From assembly GCA_963741505.1 (NCBI GenBank), contig CAVUIJ010000035.1, forward strand, positions 124,001-188,000: a DNA stretch of 64,000 bases, given 5' to 3'. The translations under genes were made by a program, and so were the position numbers. This stretch comes from JAKFWF01 sp963741505. Its GTDB lineage: Bacteria; Pseudomonadota; Alphaproteobacteria; Rhizobiales; Hyphomicrobiaceae. Positions 44,088 to 54,575 of the stretch are shown here, piece after piece (the first letter of the stretch is position 1; each line of letters begins with the position of its first letter). The notes under the pieces are model-generated. The model did not search any database. It was not told the origin of the DNA and was given only the letters and a program-made list of their open reading frames with translations.

Positions 44088-46010
44088 ATGGGTGCCGCAG
44101 CAATGGCAATGACGGCATCTGGCGCGATGGCGCGGGGCGCGGGCGCTTGTGTTCGCGCGCTATCGCTCGCCGTCATCACGATCGCGGTGGGATTTCTCCT
44201 GCCGTCGCCGCGCGCTGCGGCCGAGGCTCGCATCGCCCTGGTGATCGGCAATGCCGGGTATGCCACCGCGCGCCTCGCCAATCCGAAGAACGACGCCGAC
44301 CAGATTGCGCGCACGCTGCGCGGCGTCGGCTTCGACGTCATCAAGCTGACCGACACCGATACGTCGGCGATGCGCCAGGCCTTCATCGAGTTCTCGCGGC
44401 GGCTGAAGCGGCAGGACAGCGTCGGCGTGTTCTATTACGCCGGCCACGCCGTGCAGGTGGCGGGTCAGAACTACCTGATCCCGATCGGCGCCGATATCTC
44501 GGCAGAGTCCGAGATCCCGGTGCAGGCGGTCAATCTGCAGGAGCTGCTCGGTGCGATGAAGGGGGCGGCGGCCCGCGTCAAGATCGTGATTCTGGACGCC
44601 TGCCGCAACAATCCGTTCGAGAGTTCGGCACGCGGGCTGTCGCGTGGCCTCGCCGCGGTGGTGGCGCCGGCCGGCACGCTGATCGCCTACGCCACGGCCC
44701 CCGGCGAAGTGGCGCTCGACGGCAACGATGGCCACAGCCCATTCACCTCGGCGCTGTCGCGCATCATTCCGACGCCCGGGCTCGAGGTCGAGGAGGTGTT
44801 CAAGCGCACGCGGGCCGCCGTGCTCGAGGCGACGCAGAACCAGCAGACGCCCTGGGAGCACTCGTCCCTCGTCGGCCAGTTCATCTTCAAGCCGAAGTCG
44901 ACCGCGCCGGAAGCGAGCGGGGCACCGCTGGTGCGCGCGCCCGATGCGGTCGATGCCCGCCGGCTGGCCGAGATCGCCGATTGGGAGCGGATCAAGGCTT
45001 CCGGCGACACGGCTGCCTACCGCCGGCACCTCGCAACCTATCCGGGTGGTGCCTACGAGGAATTGGCGCACTACAAGCTCGCCCAACTGGAGGAGCGGCC
45101 AGCTGGTGGGTCGTGGTGGACGACGGGCTCGTCGGGGGCCACACAGGCTGTGCGCGGCGACGGCGAAGGCGCGTTCGAGCGGGCGGTCAAGCTCGAGGCT
45201 TCGGGCGGCGATCCGCAGGCGCTGGTCGAGGCCGCCCGGCTCTATCGCGTGGCCGCCGACCAGGGCGTCGTCACCGCCATGTTCAATTTGGCCCGGATGT
45301 TCGACAAGGGCCGCGGCGTCGCCCGAAATGCCGGCGAGGCGGCGCTATGGTACGGTCGAGCCGCACTCGCCGACCATGCCGCAGCACAGGCGTCGCTTGG
45401 CACGCTTTACGAATTCGGCGACGGCGTCGCGACCAATCTTGCCGAGGCGCTGCGGCTATATCGCCTGAGTGCCGACAAGGGCGATCCGCACGGCATGACC
45501 AGTCTTGGCTATCTCTTTGCCCAGGGCAAGGGCGTGGCGCGCGACTTCGTCGAGGCGCGCAAATGGTATCTCGCCGCCGCCGAGAAGGGCCAGCCGCGGG
45601 CGATGTTCAATCTTGCGCTGATGCAGATGCGGGGTGAAGGCGGGCCGGTCGATGGCATCGAAGCCATCCGCTGGCTCAACGGCGCCGTCGACAGCGGCCA
45701 TTCCGGGGCAATGCGGGAGCTTGCCTATCTCCACGACGAGGGCCGGTTCGTCGATCGCGATCCGGCGCGGGCTGCCGAGTATCTCGTTGCCGCGCTCGAG
45801 GCTCTCAAGGCCGAAGCCGCCGCCAGCGGCCAGCCGGCCCAGGCCAAGACCACTGCCGACGCCATGATCCGCCGCGACTACTGGAGCTTCGGCACACGCC
45901 GGGCGACGCAAAAGCGGCTGATCGCACTTGGCCGTTTCAAGGGCCGGGCGACCGGCTTGTTCGATGCGTCGACGCGTCGTGCACTGGAGGCGCTCGCGAC
46001 AGCGAACTAA
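44088..46010 (+). CDS. Exported caspase-like (C14) protein with Sel1 repeats
   Basis: About 640 residues. A signal peptide (RALSLAVITIAVGFLLP) is followed by a caspase p20-like domain from IALVIGNAGYATARLANPKND. The catalytic His is H120 in FYYAGHA and the catalytic Cys is C172 in ILDACRNNPF. A linker leads to about five Sel1-type repeats (for example AMFNLARMFDKGRGV), and the C-terminus (LGRFKGRATGLFDASTRRAL) resembles a peptidoglycan-binding 1 motif. The dyad is intact, so protease activity is plausible. ATG 44088 is the most upstream ATG; nearby ATGs at 44103 and 44127 are alternatives. It is the first of three same-strand exported proteins. Confidence 0.85.
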   Translation: MGAAAMAMTASGAMARGAGACVRALSLAVITIAVGFLLPSPRAAAEARIALVIGNAGYATARLANPKNDADQIARTLRGVGFDVIKLTDTDTSAMRQAFIEFSRRLKRQDSVGVFYYAGHAVQVAGQNYLIPIGADISAESEIPVQAVNLQELLGAMKGAAARVKIVILDACRNNPFESSARGLSRGLAAVVAPAGTLIAYATAPGEVALDGNDGHSPFTSALSRIIPTPGLEVEEVFKRTRAAVLEATQNQQTPWEHSSLVGQFIFKPKSTAPEASGAPLVRAPDAVDARRLAEIADWERIKASGDTAAYRRHLATYPGGAYEELAHYKLAQLEERPAGGSWWTTGSSGATQAVRGDGEGAFERAVKLEASGGDPQALVEAARLYRVAADQGVVTAMFNLARMFDKGRGVARNAGEAALWYGRAALADHAAAQASLGTLYEFGDGVATNLAEALRLYRLSADKGDPHGMTSLGYLFAQGKGVARDFVEARKWYLAAAEKGQPRAMFNLALMQMRGEGGPVDGIEAIRWLNGAVDSGHSGAMRELAYLHDEGRFVDRDPARAAEYLVAALEALKAEAAASGQPAQAKTTADAMIRRDYWSFGTRRATQKRLIALGRFKGRATGLFDASTRRALEALATAN

Positions 46011-46141
46011 CGGTCGAGCGCGTTGCGCGCCCAAATGTGGCTCGGGGCGCACTGAGTATCGGGCCCCTAGGCTTGCACACATGCTGCCGCTATAGGTGAC
46101 GTTGGGGAACTCATCTGCCGTTAAGTCGAGGGTTGAGAGTG

Positions 46142-48455
46142 ATGAAGCGTCCGAACGGGACGGGTGGCCGTGCGCTCGATCGGCTGGTGGCGGCGATGGC
46201 GGCGGTTGCCGCGCTGGCGCTTATTACCGGGGGGCTGCCGGCTGCCGCCGAGACCGCGCCCACCGAGACCGTAGCCCCACCGTTGGCCGTCGCGCCAACG
46301 CCATCGGTGCCGGCGCCGCCAGCTGACGCGCGCGCCGCCAAGGCCTATGCCGTATTCGACGAGTTCTGCGCCCGCTGCCATCAGACCGGACGACTGAAGA
46401 TCCCAGCCCCGGCACGACCGCTTGCCGACATCCTGGCGCTCGATGATGTGGCGCAGGATCCGACGCTGGTGAAGCCGGGCCTGCCTGATGCATCTGCGCT
46501 CTATACGATCCTGTTGCGCCAGCATGCCGGTATCGAGATCGACCCTGCCCCGAGCGCGCCGGCAATGCAGGCGGTGCGCGACTGGATCGCCGACCTGCCG
46601 GAGGCCGGCCCCAACTGCGGCGGCCGGCCCAAGATCGGCCAAGCCGAGATCGAGCAGGCGGTGGCATCGGCGCTGAGCGGCATTCCGGAGGAGAGACGCA
46701 AAGACTTCCGCTTTGTCACGCTCAGTCATCTGGCCGATGCCTGTGTCACCCCCGACACCCTGGCAGCCTACCGCCAGGCGATCGCCAAGGTCGCCAACAC
46801 CTTGTCGTGGGGGCCGGAGCCGCTCCGGCTCGAAGCATTCGGTCCCGACGAGACGCTGATCAAGCTCGACCTTGGCAAGCTTGGCTGGGTCGGCGCGCAC
46901 TGGGACAAGATCGTCCAGGCCTACCCGTACGCGGCGCTCGCCTCGTCGCGACTGTCGGAGACGATCCGCAAGCAAACCGGCACCGCGACTCCGGCGCTGC
47001 GCGGCGACTGGTTGGCGCATGCTGCGATGGCAACGCCACTCTACGCTCGCCTGCTCGGACTGCCGGGGCGGCTCGCCAACCTGCAGCGGATCTTGAACGT
47101 CGACATCGAAGCCGATATCCGCAACGCCAGGGCGCGGCGTGCCGGGCTCGTACAATCGACCGTGACACGGGCCAATCGCCTGATCGAGCGTCATCCGACG
47201 CGCATCGGCAGCCTGTGGCTCGCCTATGAATTCGCCACCGCCGAGGACCGCCAGAACCTGATCGCGAACCCGCTGGGCCCGACTGCCGGCGGCGTCGTCA
47301 AGGTGCCGTTCCGGCACGACGCCACGCGGGCGTTGTTCACGCTTCCCAACGGCTTCTTCGCCTACTCTGTGAATGATGCCCGCGGCGATCGCCTGGATGT
47401 GCTGCCGGAGGGAGTGGAGCGCGAGGAGGTGAGCTGGACCGGTGCCAACAGCAACGGCGCGCCCTGCATGGCCTGCCACCGCGCCGGACCATTTCCGGTC
47501 AATGACGCGGTGCGAAGCCAGACCGAAGCCGATAGTGGAGCACCCAAGGAGCTGCGGGATCAGATCCTCGCCCTCTACGCGCCGCAGGCCGAGATGGATG
47601 GCCTGATCGCCGAGGATCAGGAGCGCTATGCCACAGCCCAGCGCAAGGCTGGGATCGACCCCAGCCCTGCTGGTTGGCGGGCTCGAGCCGGTGTCGGCGC
47701 TGGCCCGCGAATATACCCGCGATGTCGGATTGTTCCGGTTGGCGGCCGAGGCCGGCATGGCGGTGCCCGAGATCCGCAAACGTCTGGCTCTGCTGCCGCC
47801 GGAACTGATCTATTCCGGGCGTCGCATCCTGGCCGCAAGTGCGCCTCGGGCCGAAGCCGACCGGATCTTGATCCGCCTCGCGCCCGATGTCGGGGCGACC
47901 AACGCGGCGGTCGTCGTGGCGCCGGCGCCGGAACCGCGCGACGATCTCGAACTGCTGTTGTGGTCGAAGTCGGAGATTTACGATGCCGGCCAGCTCGCGA
48001 CGTTTCACGCCCGCAGCAATCAGAATTGCTACCTTACCCTGATCAGCCTCGACCGTGGCGGCCAGGCGACCGTCCTGTTCCCGAACGAGTTCGAGCAGAA
48101 CAATCTGCTCGTTGCAAACAAGGACATGATGCTGCCGGCGGACGGAGCAGCCTATCAATTCCGTCTGCGGGAGAAGGGCACTGAGACCCTGGTCGGCATC
48201 TGTCAGACGGTCAACAAGGCGCCGGAGGGAATTCAGCACGATTTCGAACGGCAGCGCTTCACCATGTTGGGCGATTGGCGTGCGCATCTCAATCAGATCA
48301 GCGCCAAAGGCGGCCGCGTGCTGCCTGGCTCGGACACCACGCGGCCGAAGGGACAACGCGCGCGCGGTCGGCTGCCAACCCCGGAACCGAAGCCAGACGG
48401 CAAGGCGACGGTCGACCTTCAGGCACGCACTGCGATCAGCTATCAGGTGCGTTAA
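46142..48455 (+). CDS. Exported di-haem c-type cytochrome with C-terminal DUF4384 (one frameshift)
   Basis: About 770 residues with frame restored. A signal peptide (LVAAMAAVAALALITGGLPAAAE) and a Pro-rich stretch precede haem motif CARCH (about residue 80), a long middle region, and a second CMACH about 360 residues later. After a break at about 47658-47666 (reads as one extra base) the next frame continues VGGLEPVSALAREYTRD and ends in a DUF4384-like domain (LLLWSKSEIYDAGQLATF, NCYLTLISLDRGGQ, VLFPN). DUF4384 is often fused to caspase domains elsewhere; here it is on a cytochrome beside one. Role unknown. Confidence 0.75.
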
Positions 48456-48553
48456 CCCTTTCCGGTCGCCGCGGTCGGTGGGAACCTCGCAGGCTGGCAT
48501 GGTGACCAAGACTTGGCGCACCAGATCAGGGACATTTCTCGTCCGGAAACAAA

Positions 48554-50267
48554 GTGACGCAAACGGGGAAAAGGGCACTTGGCATCTACCGGCTCGGGCT
48601 GGCGGCGGCCGTCGTTTGCTGCGCCGCAGGAGCGATCGTTGCAGTGCCGGCCGATGGCCAGATTGTCGGAAAACGCAGATCGGATGCCGTCACGCCGCGG
48701 CTCGCCGCCAAGATCTACAAGCGACCACTGATGCGAAGCGGGCGCATCCAGTATTGCCTGAAGCAGCTCGGGCGCTACGAGGGCCGGATCAACGGCCGGA
48801 TGACGCTGGCGACGGTGCGGGCGTTGCGGCGGCTGCGCGACGACTTCGACCTCAGCGGTGACGATGTCGCCCAGGCGTGGGCGTTGCACGCGCTGTTGTG
48901 GCGTCAGTGCCGGATCGAGTGGACTGCAGCTGGCGGCAGCCTCGACCGGTTCGGGTTCGCCATTGCATCGTCTTCTGTGCCGAGCCCGGAGGGGGTCACA
49001 ACGCCCCGGCCCGAGACGCCGCGCTCCCAGCTCACGCCATCGTCTGCCGTTATTGAGCTGGTGCCGCCGCCCGCCACCGGCTCGACTGCGAGAATACCGG
49101 CGCCAGCAACGGCTTACTGCCTGCCGGGAGAATTACGCGACGTGCTGGCCCGCTCGCCGGGTCCCAGAGACGACATTGCGGCGTGCGATCAGCCCTGCCT
49201 GCCGTTGCCACCGGCGATTGATCGTGACGATGCGCAGGCCTACGAGCGCCGGCTGGGTTTCAGCTGGTGCAAGGCGTGCGTGCCGTTTTCGGGTGAGTTG
49301 CGGCTCGAGGATATTACCAGAATCGAGAAGGCGGGGAGCCTGACCCTATGCCCGGACCCGCGGCGGACGGTTCGTGCTCCGATCCGGCAGCACAGCCGCA
49401 TCTGCAGTGATGATCGTCGAGCACCTGCGCGGCACCCGCGCCCTGTTCCGACGCGACGTCCGCGCCGGCGAGATGCATAACGGCCTGGCAATCGTGATCG
49501 CCGTTTCCGAGTATGCCAAGGGTCGGCGGCAGCATCCCCGCGCCGAGCGCGACGCGGCCGGTATCCGGGCGGTGCTGGTCGAGCGGCTGGGGTTTCGCGC
49601 CGACCGGGTGATCGAACTGAAGAACCCGACGTTGGCCGAACTCGATGGCATCTTCGGTCGCAGCGGTAACGCCCGGGGCCTGCTGACCGAGCGGCTGAAG
49701 GATGTGGGCGACACGCCGGTCTTCATCTACTTTGCCGGCCCCGGAGCGATCAGCGAGGAGGACGGCGCAGCCGTCCTGCTGCCGGCCGATGGGATGTCGA
49801 GCCGGCCGCGCGCGACCGGATTTCCACTCGAGGCGATGTACCAGAACCTCGCGCGCGGCGGAGCCCGGCAGGTAGCCGTCGTGCTCGAGGCCGACTTTGC
49901 CGGCGACCCCGGATCGCCGGTGATCCCGCCCAACGCGCCGACGACGCGGGCTACGGTCCTGCCGCGCAATGCCGTGCGTGGCCTCGTCGCAATCACTGCC
50001 AGCGATCGCGACCAGCGCCCGCTCGAGGACCAGGAGACCGGTCTGTCGCTGTTCACCCGGTATCTGATCGAGGCACTGTCGGGTCACGCCGATGTCGCCC
50101 CGACCGGCAACGGCGACGGCCAGGTCGATAGTGCCGAAGCGTTCGTCTATGCCGCGGCTCGAACTGGCTTTGCCGCCCGCAAGCTGTCAGGTGTGCTGCA
50201 GCGGCCGACGATCAGCCAGGGCCAGGTGTTGACGGTCGGCCGTCTCGCTCCGCCGTCGCGACCATAG
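48554..50267 (+). CDS. Exported peptidoglycan-binding-like protein with a caspase-fold domain lacking both catalytic residues (one frameshift)
   Basis: About 570 residues with frame restored. GTG 48554 opens a signal peptide (RLGLAAAVVCCAAGAIVAV). A peptidoglycan-binding 1-like motif follows (IQYCLKQLGRYEGRING), then a Pro-rich linker, a Cys-rich block (CDQPCLPLPP, WCKACVPF), and after a break near 49350 a caspase-like domain from LAIVIAVSEYAKGRRQHPRA. Where an active caspase has GHG and DAC, this protein has FAGPG (Pro codon at 49740) and LEADFAG (Asp codon at 49893). It is therefore a predicted pseudoprotease, perhaps a regulator or scaffold for the active caspase upstream. Confidence 0.72.
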
Positions 50268-50269
50268 CT

Positions 50270-51424
50270 TCAGGCGTCGCGCAGCAGCGACGTTTCGAGG
50301 GCGCGCACGCCGGCAATGCCGCCGGTGAGCAGGCCGGCGAAGGTGAGGAACGCACCGGCAGCCAGTGTCGACACCCCGGTGATGCCCTGGCCGATGGTGC
50401 AGCCGAGCGCCATGATGCCGCCTATACCCATCAGCATGGCGCCGCCGAGGTGGCGCAGCGTGTCGCCGGTATCGGAAAAGGTGGTGAGGCGGAACTGGCC
50501 GGTCGCGACCGCGACCAGAAATGCGCCGAGAATGGTGCCGAAGACCGATGCGACGCCGAATCCGGGAAGCCCAAGGGCCGTCGAGCGCTGCAGCCACTCG
50601 AGGGTATCGCCTGATGGCCGCACGAAGGTCAGCGACACCGGCGCGACCGGCTTGTCCGACAGCTCGTCGAAGACGAGGCCGGTCAGCGCCCAACCGGCGA
50701 CGATGCATAGGCCGACGCCGATGCCGGAGGCGACATGCAGAGGCGAGGCACGGAACCGGGCATCGGCAAAGCAGTAGGCGAGCAGGATGCCGCCGATCGC
50801 CGCCGGCACGATGATCTGCGCCGCTCTCGGCCGCGATCTGACGGCGGCGGCGGCGAGGTCGATCAGGCTCTGGGTCGAAGCCGGTACGACGACCGACGTC
50901 GCCTGCTCGATGGCGGCGCGCAGCGGTCCGAGGATGCCGGTCATCGCCATGTAGGCGGAGATGCCAAGCACGACCACCGTCAGCGCCGAGCGCAGATCGC
51001 CGCCGCCGACACGGGCGAGGTTGCGTGTGGCGCAACCGCCGCCGAACACCATGCCGAAGCCGAACAGGGCGCCGCCGGCGAGATTGCCGACCCAGTTGAG
51101 GTTCGGCGCCAGGTACATCGACTTCGACAGGTCGACGATGCCGGCGTGGCTGAGCCACTGGGTGCCGATGATTGCGGTCGCGGCCGACAACACCCAGGCG
51201 CGAAAGCGCCGATAGTCGCCAAACGACATCATGTCGGAGATCGAGCCCATGGCGCAGAAATTGGTCCTGAAGACGATGGCGCCGAGCACCATGCCGATCA
51301 GCAGGCCGCCGAGGGCGAGGCTGTGGGGAGCGTGCGAGGACAGGTATTCGCGCAAGTGGGCGGTCTCCGGATCATGGGTCGGGCGCGTCTCAGATAGGCC
51401 GATTTGCGCGCGGCCAGCAAGCAT
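50270..51424 (-). CDS. YeeE/YedE family sulfur-compound transporter
   Basis: 384 residues, two homologous halves with about nine hydrophobic segments. The family signatures with conserved cysteines are present: FRTNFCAMGSISDM, FGGGCATRNLARVGGGDLRS, and MALGCTIGQGITG. Relatives (TsuA) import thiosulfate through a cysteine relay. It is convergent with the pseudocaspase gene (2-base gap). A link with soeABC 18 kb away is possible but only inferred. Confidence 0.88.
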   Translation of the reverse strand: MLAGRAQIGLSETRPTHDPETAHLREYLSSHAPHSLALGGLLIGMVLGAIVFRTNFCAMGSISDMMSFGDYRRFRAWVLSAATAIIGTQWLSHAGIVDLSKSMYLAPNLNWVGNLAGGALFGFGMVFGGGCATRNLARVGGGDLRSALTVVVLGISAYMAMTGILGPLRAAIEQATSVVVPASTQSLIDLAAAAVRSRPRAAQIIVPAAIGGILLAYCFADARFRASPLHVASGIGVGLCIVAGWALTGLVFDELSDKPVAPVSLTFVRPSGDTLEWLQRSTALGLPGFGVASVFGTILGAFLVAVATGQFRLTTFSDTGDTLRHLGGAMLMGIGGIMALGCTIGQGITGVSTLAAGAFLTFAGLLTGGIAGVRALETSLLRDA

Positions 51425-51589
51425 GCCGCACGAAACCTTTGCCGACGGCCTTTACAGCGGCGGCGGCACATCTTAATTGGACGATCAGCCAAGCACCACG
51501 GCAGTTCTTTTCCGTTGCGCGGCCCCCACTCTTGAGCGCTGCCCGATCCTCGACGATCGGGCCTCCTTGACCGGCGGAGGTTTCATGCG

Positions 51590-52777
51590 ATGGAAAAATA
51601 CGCGTCTGCCCGCGCCTATCTCGAAAAGCACCAGCCTGATCGGCCGGTATGGGGCATTCGCCCGCACGCGGCCGGCCGAGCTGCGCGCTACTTCCTGAAC
51701 AACTTTCCCGGCGAGGTCGCCTACGCCTACAAGGCCAACAGCTCGGTGTTCCTGCTCGGCGCGCTTTACGGCGCCGGCATCAAGCAGTTCGACGTCGCCT
51801 CACTGCCCGAACTCGAGGACGCAGCCACCATTCCGGGCGTCGTGCTGCATTTCATGCACCCGGTGAAGTCGCGCAACGCCATCCGCCGCGCCTATCACAA
51901 GTTCGGTGTGCGTTGCTTCGCGCTCGACTGCGAGGACGAACTCGACAAGATCGTCGAGGAAACGGCGACCGACGGCGTGCCGGCGAAGGACCTGCAGCTC
52001 TATGTCCGTATCGCGGTGGCGGCGAAGAACAGCCGCATCCCGCTCGAACGCAAGTTCGGCATCACCGGTGCCAAGGCGGCGAAGCTGCTGGTCAAGACGC
52101 GGCAGGTGGCCGACGAGCTCGGCATCGCGTTCCACGTTGGCTCGCAGACGACGACGCCCGACGCCTATGCCAATGCACTCGACGAGGTGCGCAGGCTGAT
52201 CGTCAGGGCCGGCGTGGTGATCGACGGCATCGACGTCGGCGGCGGGTTCCCATCGATCTATCGCGACAGCGAGCCGGCGCCGCTGTCGGCATTCATGGCC
52301 GCGATCAAGAATGGTGTCGATGCGTTGCCCGTCACCGAGGCCTGCCGCCTCATCTGCGAGCCCGGCCGGGCGCTGGTGGCGGAGGCGGAAAGCCTGATCG
52401 TGCGCGTCGACCTGCGCAAGGGCGACGACCTCTACATCAACGACGGCAGCTACGGCGCGCTGTTCGACGCAGCTCACCTCGGCTTCGTCTTCCCGACCCG
52501 GCTGGTCAGCCGGCCGCCGGAGACCGCCGGCCCGCTGGCGCCGTTCGAGATGTGGGGGCCGACCTGCGACTCGATCGATCGCATGCGCGGGCCGTTCATG
52601 CTGCCCTCGGGCATCCGCGAGGGCGACTACATCGAGATCGGCAATCTCGGCGCCTACGGCCGTGCCATCGCCAGTCGCTTCAACGGCTTCGGCGCCTACG
52701 AAGAGGTGATCCTGCTCGATGAGCCGATCGTCAGCATCTACGGCAACCGCGCGACCGACATGGCGCGGAGCGGTTGA
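51590..52777 (+). CDS. PLP-dependent ornithine/lysine decarboxylase, type III fold
   Basis: 395 residues of the alanine-racemase-like decarboxylase group. The PLP lysine is in EVAYAYKANSSVFLL; GSQTTTPDAYANAL, the glycine-rich DVGGGFPSIY, EPGRALVAEAE and the catalytic Cys-bearing GPTCDSIDRM are all present. It makes putrescine from ornithine or cadaverine from lysine. GGAGG nine bases before ATG 51590 fixes the start. It is followed 4 bases later by the agmatinase-like gene. Confidence 0.92.
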   Translation: MEKYASARAYLEKHQPDRPVWGIRPHAAGRAARYFLNNFPGEVAYAYKANSSVFLLGALYGAGIKQFDVASLPELEDAATIPGVVLHFMHPVKSRNAIRRAYHKFGVRCFALDCEDELDKIVEETATDGVPAKDLQLYVRIAVAAKNSRIPLERKFGITGAKAAKLLVKTRQVADELGIAFHVGSQTTTPDAYANALDEVRRLIVRAGVVIDGIDVGGGFPSIYRDSEPAPLSAFMAAIKNGVDALPVTEACRLICEPGRALVAEAESLIVRVDLRKGDDLYINDGSYGALFDAAHLGFVFPTRLVSRPPETAGPLAPFEMWGPTCDSIDRMRGPFMLPSGIREGDYIEIGNLGAYGRAIASRFNGFGAYEEVILLDEPIVSIYGNRATDMARSG

Positions 52778-52781
52778 GGCG

Positions 52782-53949
52782 ATGACAAAGAAGGCAGCGG
52801 CGAAACTCGATTATCTGCCGGGTGGGCAATCATACCTCGATCCGCTGCGGCTCGATGCCGACCGGCCGGGCGAGGCGCGTGCCGTCATCATCCCGTTCGG
52901 ATTGGAGGCGTCGGTCAGCTACGGCTCGGGTACCGCAAAGGGGCCGGCGGCAATCTTGGCGGCGAGCCAGCAACTCGAGCTGTTCGACGAGGAGCTGTGG
53001 CGCGAACCCTACCTCGACTATGGCATCGCGGCGATCGCTGAGCCGAAGATCGCCAAGCCGGTCGCGGCCGCGCTCGACCAGCTCGAGGAACTCGTCGAAA
53101 CGGTGCTCGCCGCGGCCAAGTTTCCGTTCGTGATCGGCGGTGAGCATTCGCTGACCGCCGGCGCCATCCGTCCGTTCGCGAAGCGGCACAAGGATCTCGT
53201 CGTCCTGCAATTCGACGCCCACGCCGACCTGCGCGACGGCTATCTCGGCGAGCACTATTCGCACGCCGCCGCGATGCGCCGGGTGCTCGATTTCGATCAA
53301 GTCTCGATGGTGCAGGTCGGCATTCGCGCGATCTCGTCCGCCGAGGTCGAGTTCCTGGAGAAGAACCGCCACCGGCTCACTATCCACTGGGGCAAGGACC
53401 AGGCGCGCTGGGACATCGAGGAGATCGTCAAGCCGCTGCGCGGGCAAGCCCGGTCTACATTACCTTCGACATCGATGCGCTCGATGGCGCGGTGATGCCG
53501 GCGACCGGCACGCCGACGCCTGGCGGCTGCAGTACCTGCACGCATTGGCGATCCTGCGCCGCGCCTGCGAGGTCGGCCAAGTCGTCGGCATGGACCTGGT
53601 CGAGCTGGCGCCTATCGATGGTTTCCACGCCTACGACTACATGGCGGCCGCACTCAGCTACAAGATGCTGAATTACGCGCTGAGCGGCACCGGCATGGAA
53701 GACGTGCGCGCCGAGGCGGTGAGCGTATCGGACGGCGTTACCACGCCACAACCGTCATTCCCGCGAAGGCGGGAACCCAGCCAAGCCTCTGGTGGCAAGG
53801 GTGTCGAGCAACGTCATTGGTGGTGGAAGCATCGCCATTTTCAGTCGGCCTGGGTGGGCCCCCGCCTTCGCGAGGGTGACGCAGATATAGGTGACGGATG
53901 GGCCGCTAGGAACGCATCCATGTGGAACTGCGCCAACTCGGGAACGTAG
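52782..53949 (+). CDS. speB: Agmatinase/ureohydrolase family protein (two frameshifts, repeat-derived tail)
   Basis: With frame restored this is a ureohydrolase with manganese motifs FVIGGEHSLTAG, LQFDAHADLRDGY, and VYITFDIDALDGAVMPATGT, then VVGMDLVELAPIDG. It hydrolyses a guanidino compound; agmatine to putrescine fits the adjacent decarboxylase. Single bases are missing at about 53442-53444 and 53526-53527. The natural end is near 53740, but the frame continues through a palindromic repeat to 53949 with no earlier stop. The symbol is tentative because related enzymes use other guanidino substrates. Confidence 0.82.
53753..53881. repeat. Composite palindromic repeat between convergent genes
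   Basis: Left end CGTCATTCCCGCGAAGGCGG and right end, read on the minus strand, CGTCACCCTCGCGAAGGCGG form long imperfect inverted termini about 129 bases apart. Each end is itself a hairpin. The element reaches into the 3' ends of both flanking genes and supplies the minus-strand gene's stop. Confidence 0.75.
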
Positions 53950-54575
53950 GCACTCGCGACGCCGACCGGGCATGCGCGCCGAGCGCGACAGCCGGATGTC
54001 ATGCACTCGCCGCCAGCAACCGAGGCGATGTGCGTCGCGCAGGCGGCAACGTCATAGTCTGCGCCGCTGAATGCGTTGACCGGGCAGGTGCTGAGGCAGG
54101 GCTTCGTAGTGCATGTCGTGCAGGGGCTCGCACGCTCGTCGCGTGGCGGCAGCGCGATCGTCTCGTCAAACAGCAGCGCCGCACGGTAGGCGTGCCACAG
54201 GCCATGGTCGGGGTGAATTAGGAGGCCGAGCGGCGAAAAACAGACCGCCTCCGCCCGCTGCGCCCAGCGCTGAAACGGCCAGTGCGGCGGTCCGCCGAAG
54301 GGATAAAGCGCGGTGGCGCCGAGCTGCGCCGCAAGTCCGGCTGCAATGCGACGGGTCCAGCGGTCGAGCGGATGATCGAATCCGTCACGAGATTCAACCG
54401 ATGCAGAAAATACCGGCCACAACGACGAGCCGGCATTGCCGAGCAGGATTACCGTCGCGGCAATTGCACCTGTCGCAAGCGGCGGAACGCCGTCGCTGTC
54501 GCTTGGATGAAAGCCGCCACGCACGGCCAATCCAACTTGCGCCGACGCTTCGACGATGTCCGCGAAACCGGTCAT
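53841..54575 (-). CDS. 4Fe-4S ferredoxin-like protein (QueG-type cluster domain)
   Basis: About 244 residues. A hydrophobic N-terminal region with GAIAATVILLGNAGSSLWPV and a middle with FSPLGLLIHPDHGLWHAYR precede two cysteine clusters, CTTCTTKPCLSTCPVNAF and CMTSGCRARRACPVG, resembling the dicluster domain of epoxyqueuosine-reductase relatives. The final roughly 15 residues come from the repeat (PSRRRGPTQAD). The start ATG 54575 overlaps the TMEM175-like gene stop. Electron-transfer partner unknown. Confidence 0.75.
   Translation of the reverse strand: MTGFADIVEASAQVGLAVRGGFHPSDSDGVPPLATGAIAATVILLGNAGSSLWPVFSASVESRDGFDHPLDRWTRRIAAGLAAQLGATALYPFGGPPHWPFQRWAQRAEAVCFSPLGLLIHPDHGLWHAYRAALLFDETIALPPRDERASPCTTCTTKPCLSTCPVNAFSGADYDVAACATHIASVAGGECMTSGCRARRACPVGVASAYVPELAQFHMDAFLAAHPSPISASPSRRRGPTQAD

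Noticed and set aside
46121..47779. Long antisense frame opposite the cytochrome gene
   Set aside because: The plus-strand product has a signal peptide and two haem motifs. The antisense frame has no domain.
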